Origin: Microbacterium sp. SA39
GTDB taxonomy: Bacteria > Actinomycetota > Actinomycetes > Actinomycetales > Microbacteriaceae
Assembly (NCBI RefSeq): GCF_000967865.1
Contig: NZ_JXRU01000031.1
Coordinates: 142,252 to 206,251, forward strand
Reading direction: 5' to 3'
Length of the DNA stretch: 64,000 nucleotides
Position numbers and translations under genes: made by a program. Shown here piece by piece: positions 54,401 through 60,463 of this stretch. Position 1 is the first letter of the stretch. Every line of letters begins with the position of its first letter. A model generated the notes under the pieces. It did no database searches and was not told where the DNA came from. It was given only the letters and a program-made list of their open reading frames with translations.

Positions 54401-55174
54401 GTGGCAGATGTGCGTTTCGTGGCGATCGGAGACTCCTTCACGGAAGGGGTGGGCGACGTCCTGCCCGACGGCCGGGAGCGCGGCTGGGCGGATCTCGCAG
54501 CTCAGGGCTGGGCCGACGCGGCGGGGCATCCGATCCAGTATGCGAATCTCGCCATCCGCGGCAAGCTCGCCTGGCCGATCGTCGAGCAGCAGCTGGAGCC
54601 GGCGCTCGCGCTGCGCCCCACGCACCTCTCGTTCAACGGGGGTGGCAACGACATGCTGCGTCCGCGCACCGACCTCGAGCACATCGCCGACGCCTTCAGC
54701 CGTGTTCTGCGGCGGTGCGATGAGGAGGGCGTCACGATGATCATGCTCTCCGGCGCGAATCCGAGCGGCCAGCTGCCCATGGGTTCGCTCGTTCAGCGTC
54801 GCGGCGACCTGCTGTCCGAAGCCGTGCTTCGTCGGGTCGAGAACCGGCCAGACGTGATCCGTGCCCTGAACTGGCCTGACCGCGAGCTCGCCCAGGGTGC
54901 CTATTGGTCGGAGGACCGCCTGCACATGAATGCGGCCGGACATCACCGCGTCGCTGCTCGGGTGATCCATGCTCTGGGTTTCGCACCCCCGGAGACGTGG
55001 TGGGCGCCGAGCGAGCGCGGCGGGAAGGGCCCGTCCGGAATCGCGTACTACCGGCAGCATGTCGGCCCCTGGGTGCGCCGCCGCGTGACCCGGACCTCGT
55101 CGGGTGATGGGCGGGGCGCGAAGTACCCGACGTGGGTCGAGCGCGTTCCCTCGGGCTCCCTCGGCGCGAGCTGA
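54401..55174 (+). CDS. SGNH/GDSL-type esterase
   Basis: A 257-residue SGNH hydrolase. Block I is VAIGDSFTEGVGD near residues 6-18 with the Ser nucleophile; the Gly of block II lies near ANLAIRGK, Asn of block III in SFNGGGNDMLRP, and Asp/His in DRLHMNAAGHHRVA near residues 174-187. No signal peptide, so cytoplasmic. Substrate unknown, ester or acetyl group. The FGE-like gene follows after 4 bp. Confidence 0.93.
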   Translation: MADVRFVAIGDSFTEGVGDVLPDGRERGWADLAAQGWADAAGHPIQYANLAIRGKLAWPIVEQQLEPALALRPTHLSFNGGGNDMLRPRTDLEHIADAFSRVLRRCDEEGVTMIMLSGANPSGQLPMGSLVQRRGDLLSEAVLRRVENRPDVIRALNWPDRELAQGAYWSEDRLHMNAAGHHRVAARVIHALGFAPPETWWAPSERGGKGPSGIAYYRQHVGPWVRRRVTRTSSGDGRGAKYPTWVERVPSGSLGAS

Positions 55175-55178
55175 GCGC

Positions 55179-55925
55179 GTGACCGACATCGAGATGGCCT
55201 GGCTGCCCGCGGGGTCGGTCACGCTGCACGACGCACGCCGGAAGCTCCAGCGCACCGTCGAGCTCGAGCCGTTCGAGATCGGCGTATACGCGGTCACCGA
55301 GGAGCAGCTGGCGGACGTGCTCGGGATTCCGTTCCGGCATCCGTCCCGCCCCGCCGTCGACCTCAGCTGGCTGCGCGCGGTGCACTTCTGCAACGCGGCA
55401 TCCGAGTGGGAAGGTCTCGATCCCGTCTACCTGTTCGACGGCGAGGACGTGAGCTGGGATGTCAGGGCAGACGGCTATCGCCTGCCCACGGAGTCGGAGT
55501 GGGAGCACGCCTGCCGGGCCGGCTCGGTCGGACCGCACTACGCGCCGCTCGCGGATGCCGCGTGGACGAGCGCCGACGGCGTCAGCGCGCCGCAGAACGT
55601 GGGAGGGAAGATCCCGAACCTGCACGGCCTGTTCGATACCCTCGGCAACGTGTGGGAGTGGTGCTGGGACCTGCTCGATCCGGCGCGCTACGACGACTAT
55701 CGCGTGTTCCGCGGCGGGGGATATGCGGATGATGCCTGGAGCGTACGTGCCTCTGTCCGCCGCGGCGGCGCGCCGCGCATGCATCACGATGACGTCGGGC
55801 TGCGTCTCGCCCGCGGTGCGTTCGACACGCCGGGGGAGGCACAGGGCTGGTCGGCGCTGATCGATCGCGAGCGCGCGGCATTCGACGGCCCTCTGCCGCC
55901 GGGATGGACGCCGCTGCGGCGCTGA
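55179..55925 (+). CDS. FGE/SUMF1-like protein without catalytic cysteines
   Basis: A 248-residue protein of the formylglycine-generating enzyme (SUMF1/EgtB/PvdO) superfamily: WLPAGSVTLHD near the N terminus, YRLPTESEWEHACRAG near residues 97-112, LFDTLGNVWEWCWDLLDP, and a closing YRVFRGGGYADDAWSVRASVRRG. The cysteine pair that binds copper in true FGE is missing after RGGG, so sulfatase maturation is unlikely; a non-catalytic or other oxidoreductase role is possible. GTG 55179 follows the SGNH stop closely; ATG 55194 is an alternative start. Confidence 0.85.
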   Translation: MTDIEMAWLPAGSVTLHDARRKLQRTVELEPFEIGVYAVTEEQLADVLGIPFRHPSRPAVDLSWLRAVHFCNAASEWEGLDPVYLFDGEDVSWDVRADGYRLPTESEWEHACRAGSVGPHYAPLADAAWTSADGVSAPQNVGGKIPNLHGLFDTLGNVWEWCWDLLDPARYDDYRVFRGGGYADDAWSVRASVRRGGAPRMHHDDVGLRLARGAFDTPGEAQGWSALIDRERAAFDGPLPPGWTPLRR

Positions 55926-55928
55926 GGA

Positions 55929-56351
55929 TCAGGCGCCGGCCATGTGCTTGATCATGTACCGGTTCGGATTCTCCGAGGGGGCGAAGCCGTACCGGGCGTA
56001 CAGACCGTGCGCATCGGCGGTAGCCAGCAGGATCCTCTTCACCGGGAGCGGTTGGAGATCCGCGATGACGCCCTCGATGAGCATCTTCGCGACCCCGTTG
56101 CCACGCGCCTTCTCGTCGACGAAGACGTCGCACAGCCAGGCGAAGGTGACGGCATCCGTCACGACGCGCGCGTAGGCGACCTGCGCGCCCTCTGAGTCCC
56201 ACACGCTGTAGTTGCGGGATGCGTCGATCGCGGCATCCTGCAGCTCACGAGGTCGTCCGGCAGCCCAGTATGCCTGCTCGCTCAGCCAGGCGTGCACCCG
56301 AGCTCGGTCGACGCGGGAGGTGTCAGCGGAGAACGTGAAGCCGGAAGCCAT
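55929..56351 (-). CDS. GNAT N-acetyltransferase
   Basis: A 140-residue single-domain acetyltransferase. The CoA loop VDEKARGNGVAKMLIEGVIADL lies around residues 78-99 and LLATADAHGLYARYGFAPSENPNRYM near the end. It resembles the group with the C-terminal NPxRYM signature. The substrate is unknown. Its stop is 3 bp from the convergent FGE-like gene. ATG 56351 is preceded by TAGACT with five bases between, so it is probably leaderless. Confidence 0.9.
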   Translation of the reverse strand: MASGFTFSADTSRVDRARVHAWLSEQAYWAAGRPRELQDAAIDASRNYSVWDSEGAQVAYARVVTDAVTFAWLCDVFVDEKARGNGVAKMLIEGVIADLQPLPVKRILLATADAHGLYARYGFAPSENPNRYMIKHMAGA

Positions 56352-56356
56352 GCTTC

Positions 56357-56362
56357 AGTCTA
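56357..56362 (-). promoter_or_regulatory. Probable leaderless -10 of GNAT gene
   Basis: On the minus strand TAGACT is followed by five bases and ATG 56351; spacing is one base shorter than elsewhere. Confidence 0.4.
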
Positions 56363-56369
56363 TGAGCGC

Positions 56370-57695
56370 TCAGCGACGCCGCTCGGGATCGAGGCCCATC
56401 CGGATGCGGGTGCGCTTGCGCTCGATGAGGATGAACGTAACGCCGAGGATCCAGAGGGGGATCGGCATGAGGAAGGCGATGCGGAACGCGTCGAGAGTGT
56501 ACGTCTCGGGCGTGCCTGCACCCTGCAGATCGAGGACCAGACCGATCAGGAAGATCGCGATGAGCGCGGCGATGAATCCGCCCGCGTTGGTCACTCCGGT
56601 CGCCGTGCTCAGCCGGTGCGAGGGATTGTGGGTGCGGGCATGGTCGAACGCGATCATCGACGCGGGGCCGCCGGTCGCCAGTGCCACCGCGAGCACGTAG
56701 AGGAGCCACAGCGGCGCGGGTTCGGGCAGAGCGAGGACGACGATCCACGCCAGCATCTGCATGCCCACCGCCGGCAGGACGAGGGCGAGCGAACGGTGGT
56801 TCGGAAGGCGGCGGGAGAGGTCTCCGATCACCGGGCCGAGAACCATGCCTACGATGACGTACAACGAGATCATCCCGGCGGCATGGGCGGTGTCGAGTCC
56901 CTGTGCGGCAGTCAGGAACGGCATCCCCCAGAGGAGCACGAACGCGGTGCCGGCGAACGGGGCGGTGAAGTGCGACCAGAAAGCGAGTCTCGTGCCGGGG
57001 TGCGCCCAGGCCGCGCGGATGCCGACGCCGGTGTCGATCGCCGACGTCACGACGCGGATGACCCCAGTGTCGGTGTTCACGGTGACGTCGGCGGTGCGCT
57101 CAGGCGGATGATTGCGGACGATCAGGAAGACGAGGATCGCGAACAGCACTCCGAGGCCGGCGATGCTGCCGAACGTGATGGTCCAGGTCGTCGCGTGCAA
57201 CAGGGCGGCGAGCGGGACGAGAGCGATCAGCTGTCCGGACTGGCCGACGATGCCGGTGAACTGCACCATGATCGGACCGCGTTGCGCCGGGAACCAGGTA
57301 GCGACGAGTCGGAGCACTGCCGGGAAGATGGCGGCATCGCCGGCGCCGAGCAGGACGCGTGCGATGATCGCGATGCCGACGCTGGGGGAGAGGGCCATGG
57401 TCAGCTGCCCTGCCGCCATCAGGAGCATGCCGATCGTCATGATCGGTCGCGAGCCGTATCGGTCGAGCAGGACGCCGATCGGGATCTGCATGCCGCCGTA
57501 GACGGCCAGCTGCACGACCGCGAAGAGCGCGAGGGTCGAGGCATCGGCCTGGAAGCGATCCGCCGCCTCGACGCCGACGGCGCCGAGCGAAGTGCGGTTG
57601 GTGATCGCGAGGACGTATGCCGAGACACCCACCGTCCAGACCAGCCACGCCCGCCACTCCGGGGTCGACACGGGGGAGCGGGGGATCTGCGGCAC
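56370..57695 (-). CDS. MFS transporter, ACS/hexuronate-like
   Basis: A 441-residue transporter with about 12 helices. IPIGVLLDRYGSRPIMTIGMLLMA (about residues 75-98, motif A) and GAGDAAIFPAVLRLVATWFPAQRGPIMVQF resemble anion:cation symporter family members of the MFS. A longer hydrophilic loop sits mid-protein (about residues 200-225). The substrate is unknown. GTG 57695 has a leaderless-type promoter. It is divergent from the frameshifted VOC gene across 75 bp that carry both promoters. Confidence 0.9.
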   Translation of the reverse strand: MPQIPRSPVSTPEWRAWLVWTVGVSAYVLAITNRTSLGAVGVEAADRFQADASTLALFAVVQLAVYGGMQIPIGVLLDRYGSRPIMTIGMLLMAAGQLTMALSPSVGIAIIARVLLGAGDAAIFPAVLRLVATWFPAQRGPIMVQFTGIVGQSGQLIALVPLAALLHATTWTITFGSIAGLGVLFAILVFLIVRNHPPERTADVTVNTDTGVIRVVTSAIDTGVGIRAAWAHPGTRLAFWSHFTAPFAGTAFVLLWGMPFLTAAQGLDTAHAAGMISLYVIVGMVLGPVIGDLSRRLPNHRSLALVLPAVGMQMLAWIVVLALPEPAPLWLLYVLAVALATGGPASMIAFDHARTHNPSHRLSTATGVTNAGGFIAALIAIFLIGLVLDLQGAGTPETYTLDAFRIAFLMPIPLWILGVTFILIERKRTRIRMGLDPERRR

Positions 57696-57701
57696 CGTTC
57701 C

Positions 57702-57707
57702 ACGCTA
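57702..57707 (-). promoter_or_regulatory. Leaderless -10 of MFS gene (minus strand)
   Basis: On the minus strand TAGCGT, six bases, GTG 57695. Confidence 0.5.
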
Positions 57708-57758
57708 CTCCTGTGGTCGAGGGGCAACTCGCACGGCGCTGGTGTCGGACGCGGTGAC

Positions 57759-57764
57759 TACAGT
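57759..57764 (+). promoter_or_regulatory. Leaderless -10 of VOC gene
   Basis: TACAGT, six bases, ATG 57771. Confidence 0.5.
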
Positions 57765-57770
57765 GGTCGC

Positions 57771-58135
57771 ATGACGCCTCCACCTGTACATCACTCCCTC
57801 GACTACGTCGAGCTCGTCGTGACGGACCTCGCCGCGGCGACCCGGTTCTACACCGAAGCCTTCGGCTGGTCCTTCGTCGACTACGGCCCGGGTTATGCCG
57901 GCATCGCGTCGCCAGACGGCGACGGCGAGGTGGGCGGGCTTCTCGTCGCCGACGAACCGAGACCGTCCGGGGGCCGCTCGTCCTGCTTTACTCGGACGAT
58001 CTCGACGCGACCATGGACGGCATCGCCGCCGCGGGCGGCACGATCCTGCAGCTGCCGTACGAGTTCCCGGGTGGTCGGCGTCTGCACTTCGCCGACCCCA
58101 GCGGAAACGAACTCGGAGCCTGGGCGTCGCAGTAG
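57771..58135 (+). pseudogene. VOC/glyoxalase-family gene with -1 frameshift
   Basis: The first 68 codons encode the N-terminal half of a VOC domain (HHSLDYVELVVTDLAAATRFY, GEVGGLLVADEPRPSGG). After a run of five G at 57969-57973 the coding frame moves to the minus-one phase, where the rest of the domain reads on (LVLLYSDDLDATMDGIAAAGG, FADPSGNELGAWASQ) to a TAG at 58133-58135. Adding one G would restore an intact protein of about 121 residues. This may be a true frameshift mutation, a phase-variable tract or a sequencing error; a run of five is short for slippage. Confidence 0.85.
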
Positions 58136-58180
58136 TCCGGCGCCATCCGTGGAGCGTGCGATCGATCTCTTCCTCGCGGG

Positions 58181-58801
58181 CTACAGGGCGTAGCGAGCGA
58201 CGATTGTCCGGGTGGCCTCGTCGACGGTGCGGCGGACCTCTTCATCCGTGAGGGACCAGCCGACGTGGACGAGGCGCGGCCAGAACACCACGTTCGCGAT
58301 CATGCCGAGGAACTGCGCCGCCGCCACATCGAAGTCGTCGACCCGCGCCTCGCCCCGCGCGTCGGCAGCCTCGAGAAACTTCCTCAGCGCGCGAAGCACA
58401 GGGAGGGTTCCGAAGTCGAAGGTCTGCGCGCGAAGCTCCGGAAACCGAGCCGATTCGGTGATCACCGCGCGGATGAGGTCCGTGATCCGAGGCTGGGCGA
58501 GAAGTTCCGCGTATGCCATTCCCAGGCCGAGCAGGCCGGCGTGAAATTCCCCGGCAGGAGGGTCGGGAACTTCTGAGACCTCCGAGTCGCCCGCTCCGAG
58601 CACCATCGCCGCGAAGAGCTCGGCCTTGGTCGGAAATTGTTTGAACAGGGTGGCCTTCGATACGCCGGCCCGATCGGCGACCTTCGCGAGGGACGTGCGG
58701 TCATAGCCGTGCTCGAGGAACAGGCCGGTAGCCGCCTCGAGGATCGCGGCCCGATTGTCGGCAGCCACTTGGCGGTGGTACGCGGAGATTTCGCGGGGCA
58801 T
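58181..58801 (-). CDS. TetR-family transcriptional regulator
   Basis: A 206-residue repressor. The N-terminal helix-turn-helix TSLAKVADRAGVSKATLFKQFPTKAELFAAMV spans about residues 33-64, followed by a TetR_C-type ligand domain with AYAELLAQPRITDLIRAVITESARFPEL. ATG 58801 gives the usual N terminus; a longer open frame upstream is antisense to the reductase gene. It is divergent from the reductase gene, and two inverted repeats lie between, so it probably represses both. The ligand is unknown. Confidence 0.92.
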   Translation of the reverse strand: MPREISAYHRQVAADNRAAILEAATGLFLEHGYDRTSLAKVADRAGVSKATLFKQFPTKAELFAAMVLGAGDSEVSEVPDPPAGEFHAGLLGLGMAYAELLAQPRITDLIRAVITESARFPELRAQTFDFGTLPVLRALRKFLEAADARGEARVDDFDVAAAQFLGMIANVVFWPRLVHVGWSLTDEEVRRTVDEATRTIVARYAL

Positions 58802-58822
58802 TCCACCAGTATGCCGTAAAGG

Positions 58823-58838
58823 TGAGTCGGTTGACTCA
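58823..58838. promoter_or_regulatory. TetR operator 1 (regulator-proximal)
   Basis: TGAGTC, four bases, GACTCA; shares the GTGAGTCG half-site with operator 2 and lies 22 bp from the TetR start, where it would overlap its promoter. Confidence 0.65.
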
Positions 58839-58862
58839 TGACGTGAATGGGGATAGCGTGCG

Positions 58863-58888
58863 AGTGGTGAGTCGAATAACTCACCACT
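58863..58888. promoter_or_regulatory. TetR operator 2 (reductase-proximal)
   Basis: Perfect 10-bp arms AGTGGTGAGT and ACTCACCACT flank a 6-bp centre. It is 40 bp centre-to-centre (about four helical turns) from operator 1 and just upstream of the reductase ribosome site. Confidence 0.75.
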
Positions 58889-58915
58889 TGGTTCGAACTC
58901 TTTCAGGAGGAAGCG

Positions 58916-59467
58916 ATGTCGAAGGTACTGGTGCACGCCACGGTCTCGCTGGACGGCTTCATAGCTGACACGGACGGGGGAGTCGAGTGGATGAATGGTT
59001 TTCCGGTCGATCCGGCGGACGAGGCGATCGTCGCCCGAATCGTCGAAGACATCGGCGCGGTGGTCGGCGGAGCGAACAAGACGCAGACGATCGAGGACGG
59101 CGAGATTCCGTACGGCGGCGTCCTCGGGGTGCCGGTGTTCCTCTTGACACACAGCACACATGAGCCGATCGAGAGGAACGGGATCATCTACCATTTCGTC
59201 GTCGAAGATGTAGCCGCAGCCCTGGCGACAGCGAAGGGCGCAGCGGGGGAGAAGTGGGTGAGCGTGCTCGGCGGCAGCGTCTCTCGGCAGTGCCTGGAGA
59301 AGGGCCTCGTCGACGAGATCGCGCTGCACGTCGTGCCGATCCTGCTCGGCGCTGGCGTGTCGCTGTTCGCGGGGCTGAGCAAGTCCATGCGGCTCGAGCG
59401 CGTGCACACCTCCGCGTTCGCGAGCGAGGTCCATCTGCGCTATCGCGTATCGTCCACCACTGCATGA
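58916..59467 (+). CDS. Dihydrofolate reductase-like (RibD C-terminal) protein
   Basis: A 183-residue NADPH-dependent reductase fold of the RibD_C/YwjB group: SKVLVHATVSLDGFIADTDGGVEW at the start, GAVVGGANKTQ, and GEKWVSVLGGSVSRQCLEKGLVDEIALHVVPILLGAGVSLF near residues 118-158. These proteins are usually annotated DHFR-family, but the physiological substrate is unknown. A strong AGGAGG precedes ATG 58916. Divergent TetR gene and operators indicate inducible expression. Confidence 0.92.
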   Translation: MSKVLVHATVSLDGFIADTDGGVEWMNGFPVDPADEAIVARIVEDIGAVVGGANKTQTIEDGEIPYGGVLGVPVFLLTHSTHEPIERNGIIYHFVVEDVAAALATAKGAAGEKWVSVLGGSVSRQCLEKGLVDEIALHVVPILLGAGVSLFAGLSKSMRLERVHTSAFASEVHLRYRVSSTTA

Positions 59468-59492
59468 TCGTGGGCGATGGTCGCCGGGGAGT

Positions 59493-59870
59493 GTGCGGCG
59501 CGTGTTGATTAGGCGGATGCCGCACCCCCAGATGCCCGACTCCGGCGCGCAGCCCCCTGCGCATACCCGTCGGCGCTTCCTCATCGCCGCAGGAGCGGGT
59601 GTCACGGCGACTGCTGCGGGTGTCTGGCTTGCGAGCTCGCTGGTCGCGGACGATGCGACCGTCCCCGGGGGCGCCGGAAGCGCAACGCTCTCGGTTGATC
59701 CGGACAATCCCCGAGGATTGCCGCACTACGACCCCGTCTACGACCGTGCGGTGAGGGGTCTCGAAGCACCTCTGGGGTTCGCCGACTGTGCCGATCCCAC
59801 GGTTCGCGCCACCCGAGACACGGCGGGGAGCGACCGACATGAGGCAGATCTTCCACTCAAACTGACATAA
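59493..59870 (+). CDS. Short Tat-signal protein, probably truncated
   Basis: A 125-residue frame with an N-terminal twin-arginine signal (TRRRFLIAAGAGVTATAAGVWL, about residues 25-46 in this numbering) and then a short Gly/Asp-rich region without a recognisable domain. The start may be ATG 59517 rather than GTG 59493. Tat substrates are normally folded cofactor enzymes far longer than the roughly 75 residues left here. The stop lies within an AT-rich palindrome, so I think this is the 5' remnant of a larger exported-protein gene cut by a deletion. Confidence 0.55.
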   Translation: MRRVLIRRMPHPQMPDSGAQPPAHTRRRFLIAAGAGVTATAAGVWLASSLVADDATVPGGAGSATLSVDPDNPRGLPHYDPVYDRAVRGLEAPLGFADCADPTVRATRDTAGSDRHEADLPLKLT

Positions 59871-59880
59871 TGTGCATTAT
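59867..59880. repeat. Palindrome ATAATG-TG-CATTAT
   Basis: Perfect 6-bp arms, unusually AT-rich for this genome, overlapping the stop of the short Tat-signal frame. It could be a recombination or IS footprint or a regulator site. Confidence 0.6.
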
Positions 59881-59921
59881 CGGCTTATCTCAGAACTAGC
59901 TCTGGTGGAACAGCCAGCTGT

Positions 59922-59935
59922 CTGACTTCAGTCAG
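59922..59935. repeat. Palindrome CTGACT-TC-AGTCAG
   Basis: Perfect 6-bp arms, 42 bp after the AT-rich palindrome and 13 bp before the truncated GNAT frame ends. Might be its terminator or part of a junction scar. Confidence 0.5.
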
Positions 59936-59948
59936 GTGCCCATCGTCG

Positions 59949-60266
59949 TCACGGCGTGTAACGCAGCACGTTGGTGTCTCTGGGAACGAATCCCACCGAT
60001 GCGTAAAGACGCAGAGCAGCCTCTTGGTATGGGCGCGATGTCAATTCCAGCGATCGAAGTCCGCGTGCAACGGCCGACGCCCTGCCGACGATCACACTTT
60101 TCAGCCGAGCGACCAACAGCTCGGTGGCATCGTGATTCAGCTTCCACTCGATCCTGGGCCGGTCGAACATGGCCGACGATGACAGCTGCCGGAGCAGACG
60201 TTCGATTGTCACCGCATCGGAGTCTGTCAGCGCGACGAGGGTCTCGACTCGGCATGACCCAGTCAT
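59949..60266 (-). pseudogene. GNAT acetyltransferase with its core deleted
   Basis: A 105-residue frame joins the N-terminal part of a GNAT protein (residues 1-60, ending ATELLVARLKSVIVG) directly to its C-terminal end (ARGLRSLELTSRPYQEAALRLYASVGF). The strands and acetyl-CoA loop (R/QxxGxG/A) expected between them, about 45 residues, are absent. The reading frame is kept, so this is probably an in-frame deletion; such a protein should not bind acetyl-CoA. A leaderless-type promoter remains upstream. Confidence 0.75.
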
Positions 60267-60272
60267 GCGTCG

Positions 60273-60278
60273 ACGCTA
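60273..60278 (-). promoter_or_regulatory. Leaderless -10 of the deleted GNAT gene
   Basis: On the minus strand TAGCGT, six bases, ATG 60266. Confidence 0.45.
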
Positions 60279-60332
60279 CCGGAGTGGGGACGTTCCGCGT
60301 TCCGCACCGAACGTAGCCGCCGACGTGATTTG

Positions 60333-60463
60333 ATTTTGGATACGAAATCGCACCGGAACCCTGGGGCGCCTCGGAATGGGCCATTGAGCTGAGTTCGACT
60401 CACCCCCTGACGTACTCCGCGAGGTGCTCCCCCGTCAGCGTGGATTTTTGGGATACCAAATCG
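60333..60463. repeat. Imperfect direct repeat of the uvrA-like 3' end
   Basis: GATTTTGGATACGAAATCGC (60333-60352) closely resembles GATTTTTGGGATACCAAATCGC-type sequence at 60442-60463, inside the last codons of the uvrA-like gene. The first copy lies in non-coding DNA and may be a decayed fragment of a related gene. Confidence 0.4.

Noticed and set aside
56292..57770. Long plus-strand frame leading into the VOC gene
   Set aside because: It is antisense to a clear MFS transporter; the VOC start at 57771 has its own promoter-like hexamer.
58802..59707. N-terminal extension of the TetR frame
   Set aside because: It would run antisense through the reductase gene and the operators; TetR proteins start close to the HTH, as ATG 58801 gives.
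59932..60384. Minus-strand frame of 150 codons over the deleted GNAT
   Set aside because: It overlaps the better-supported GNAT remnant in another phase. Its translation has no domain, apart from a short stretch noted as a possible uvrA-like echo.
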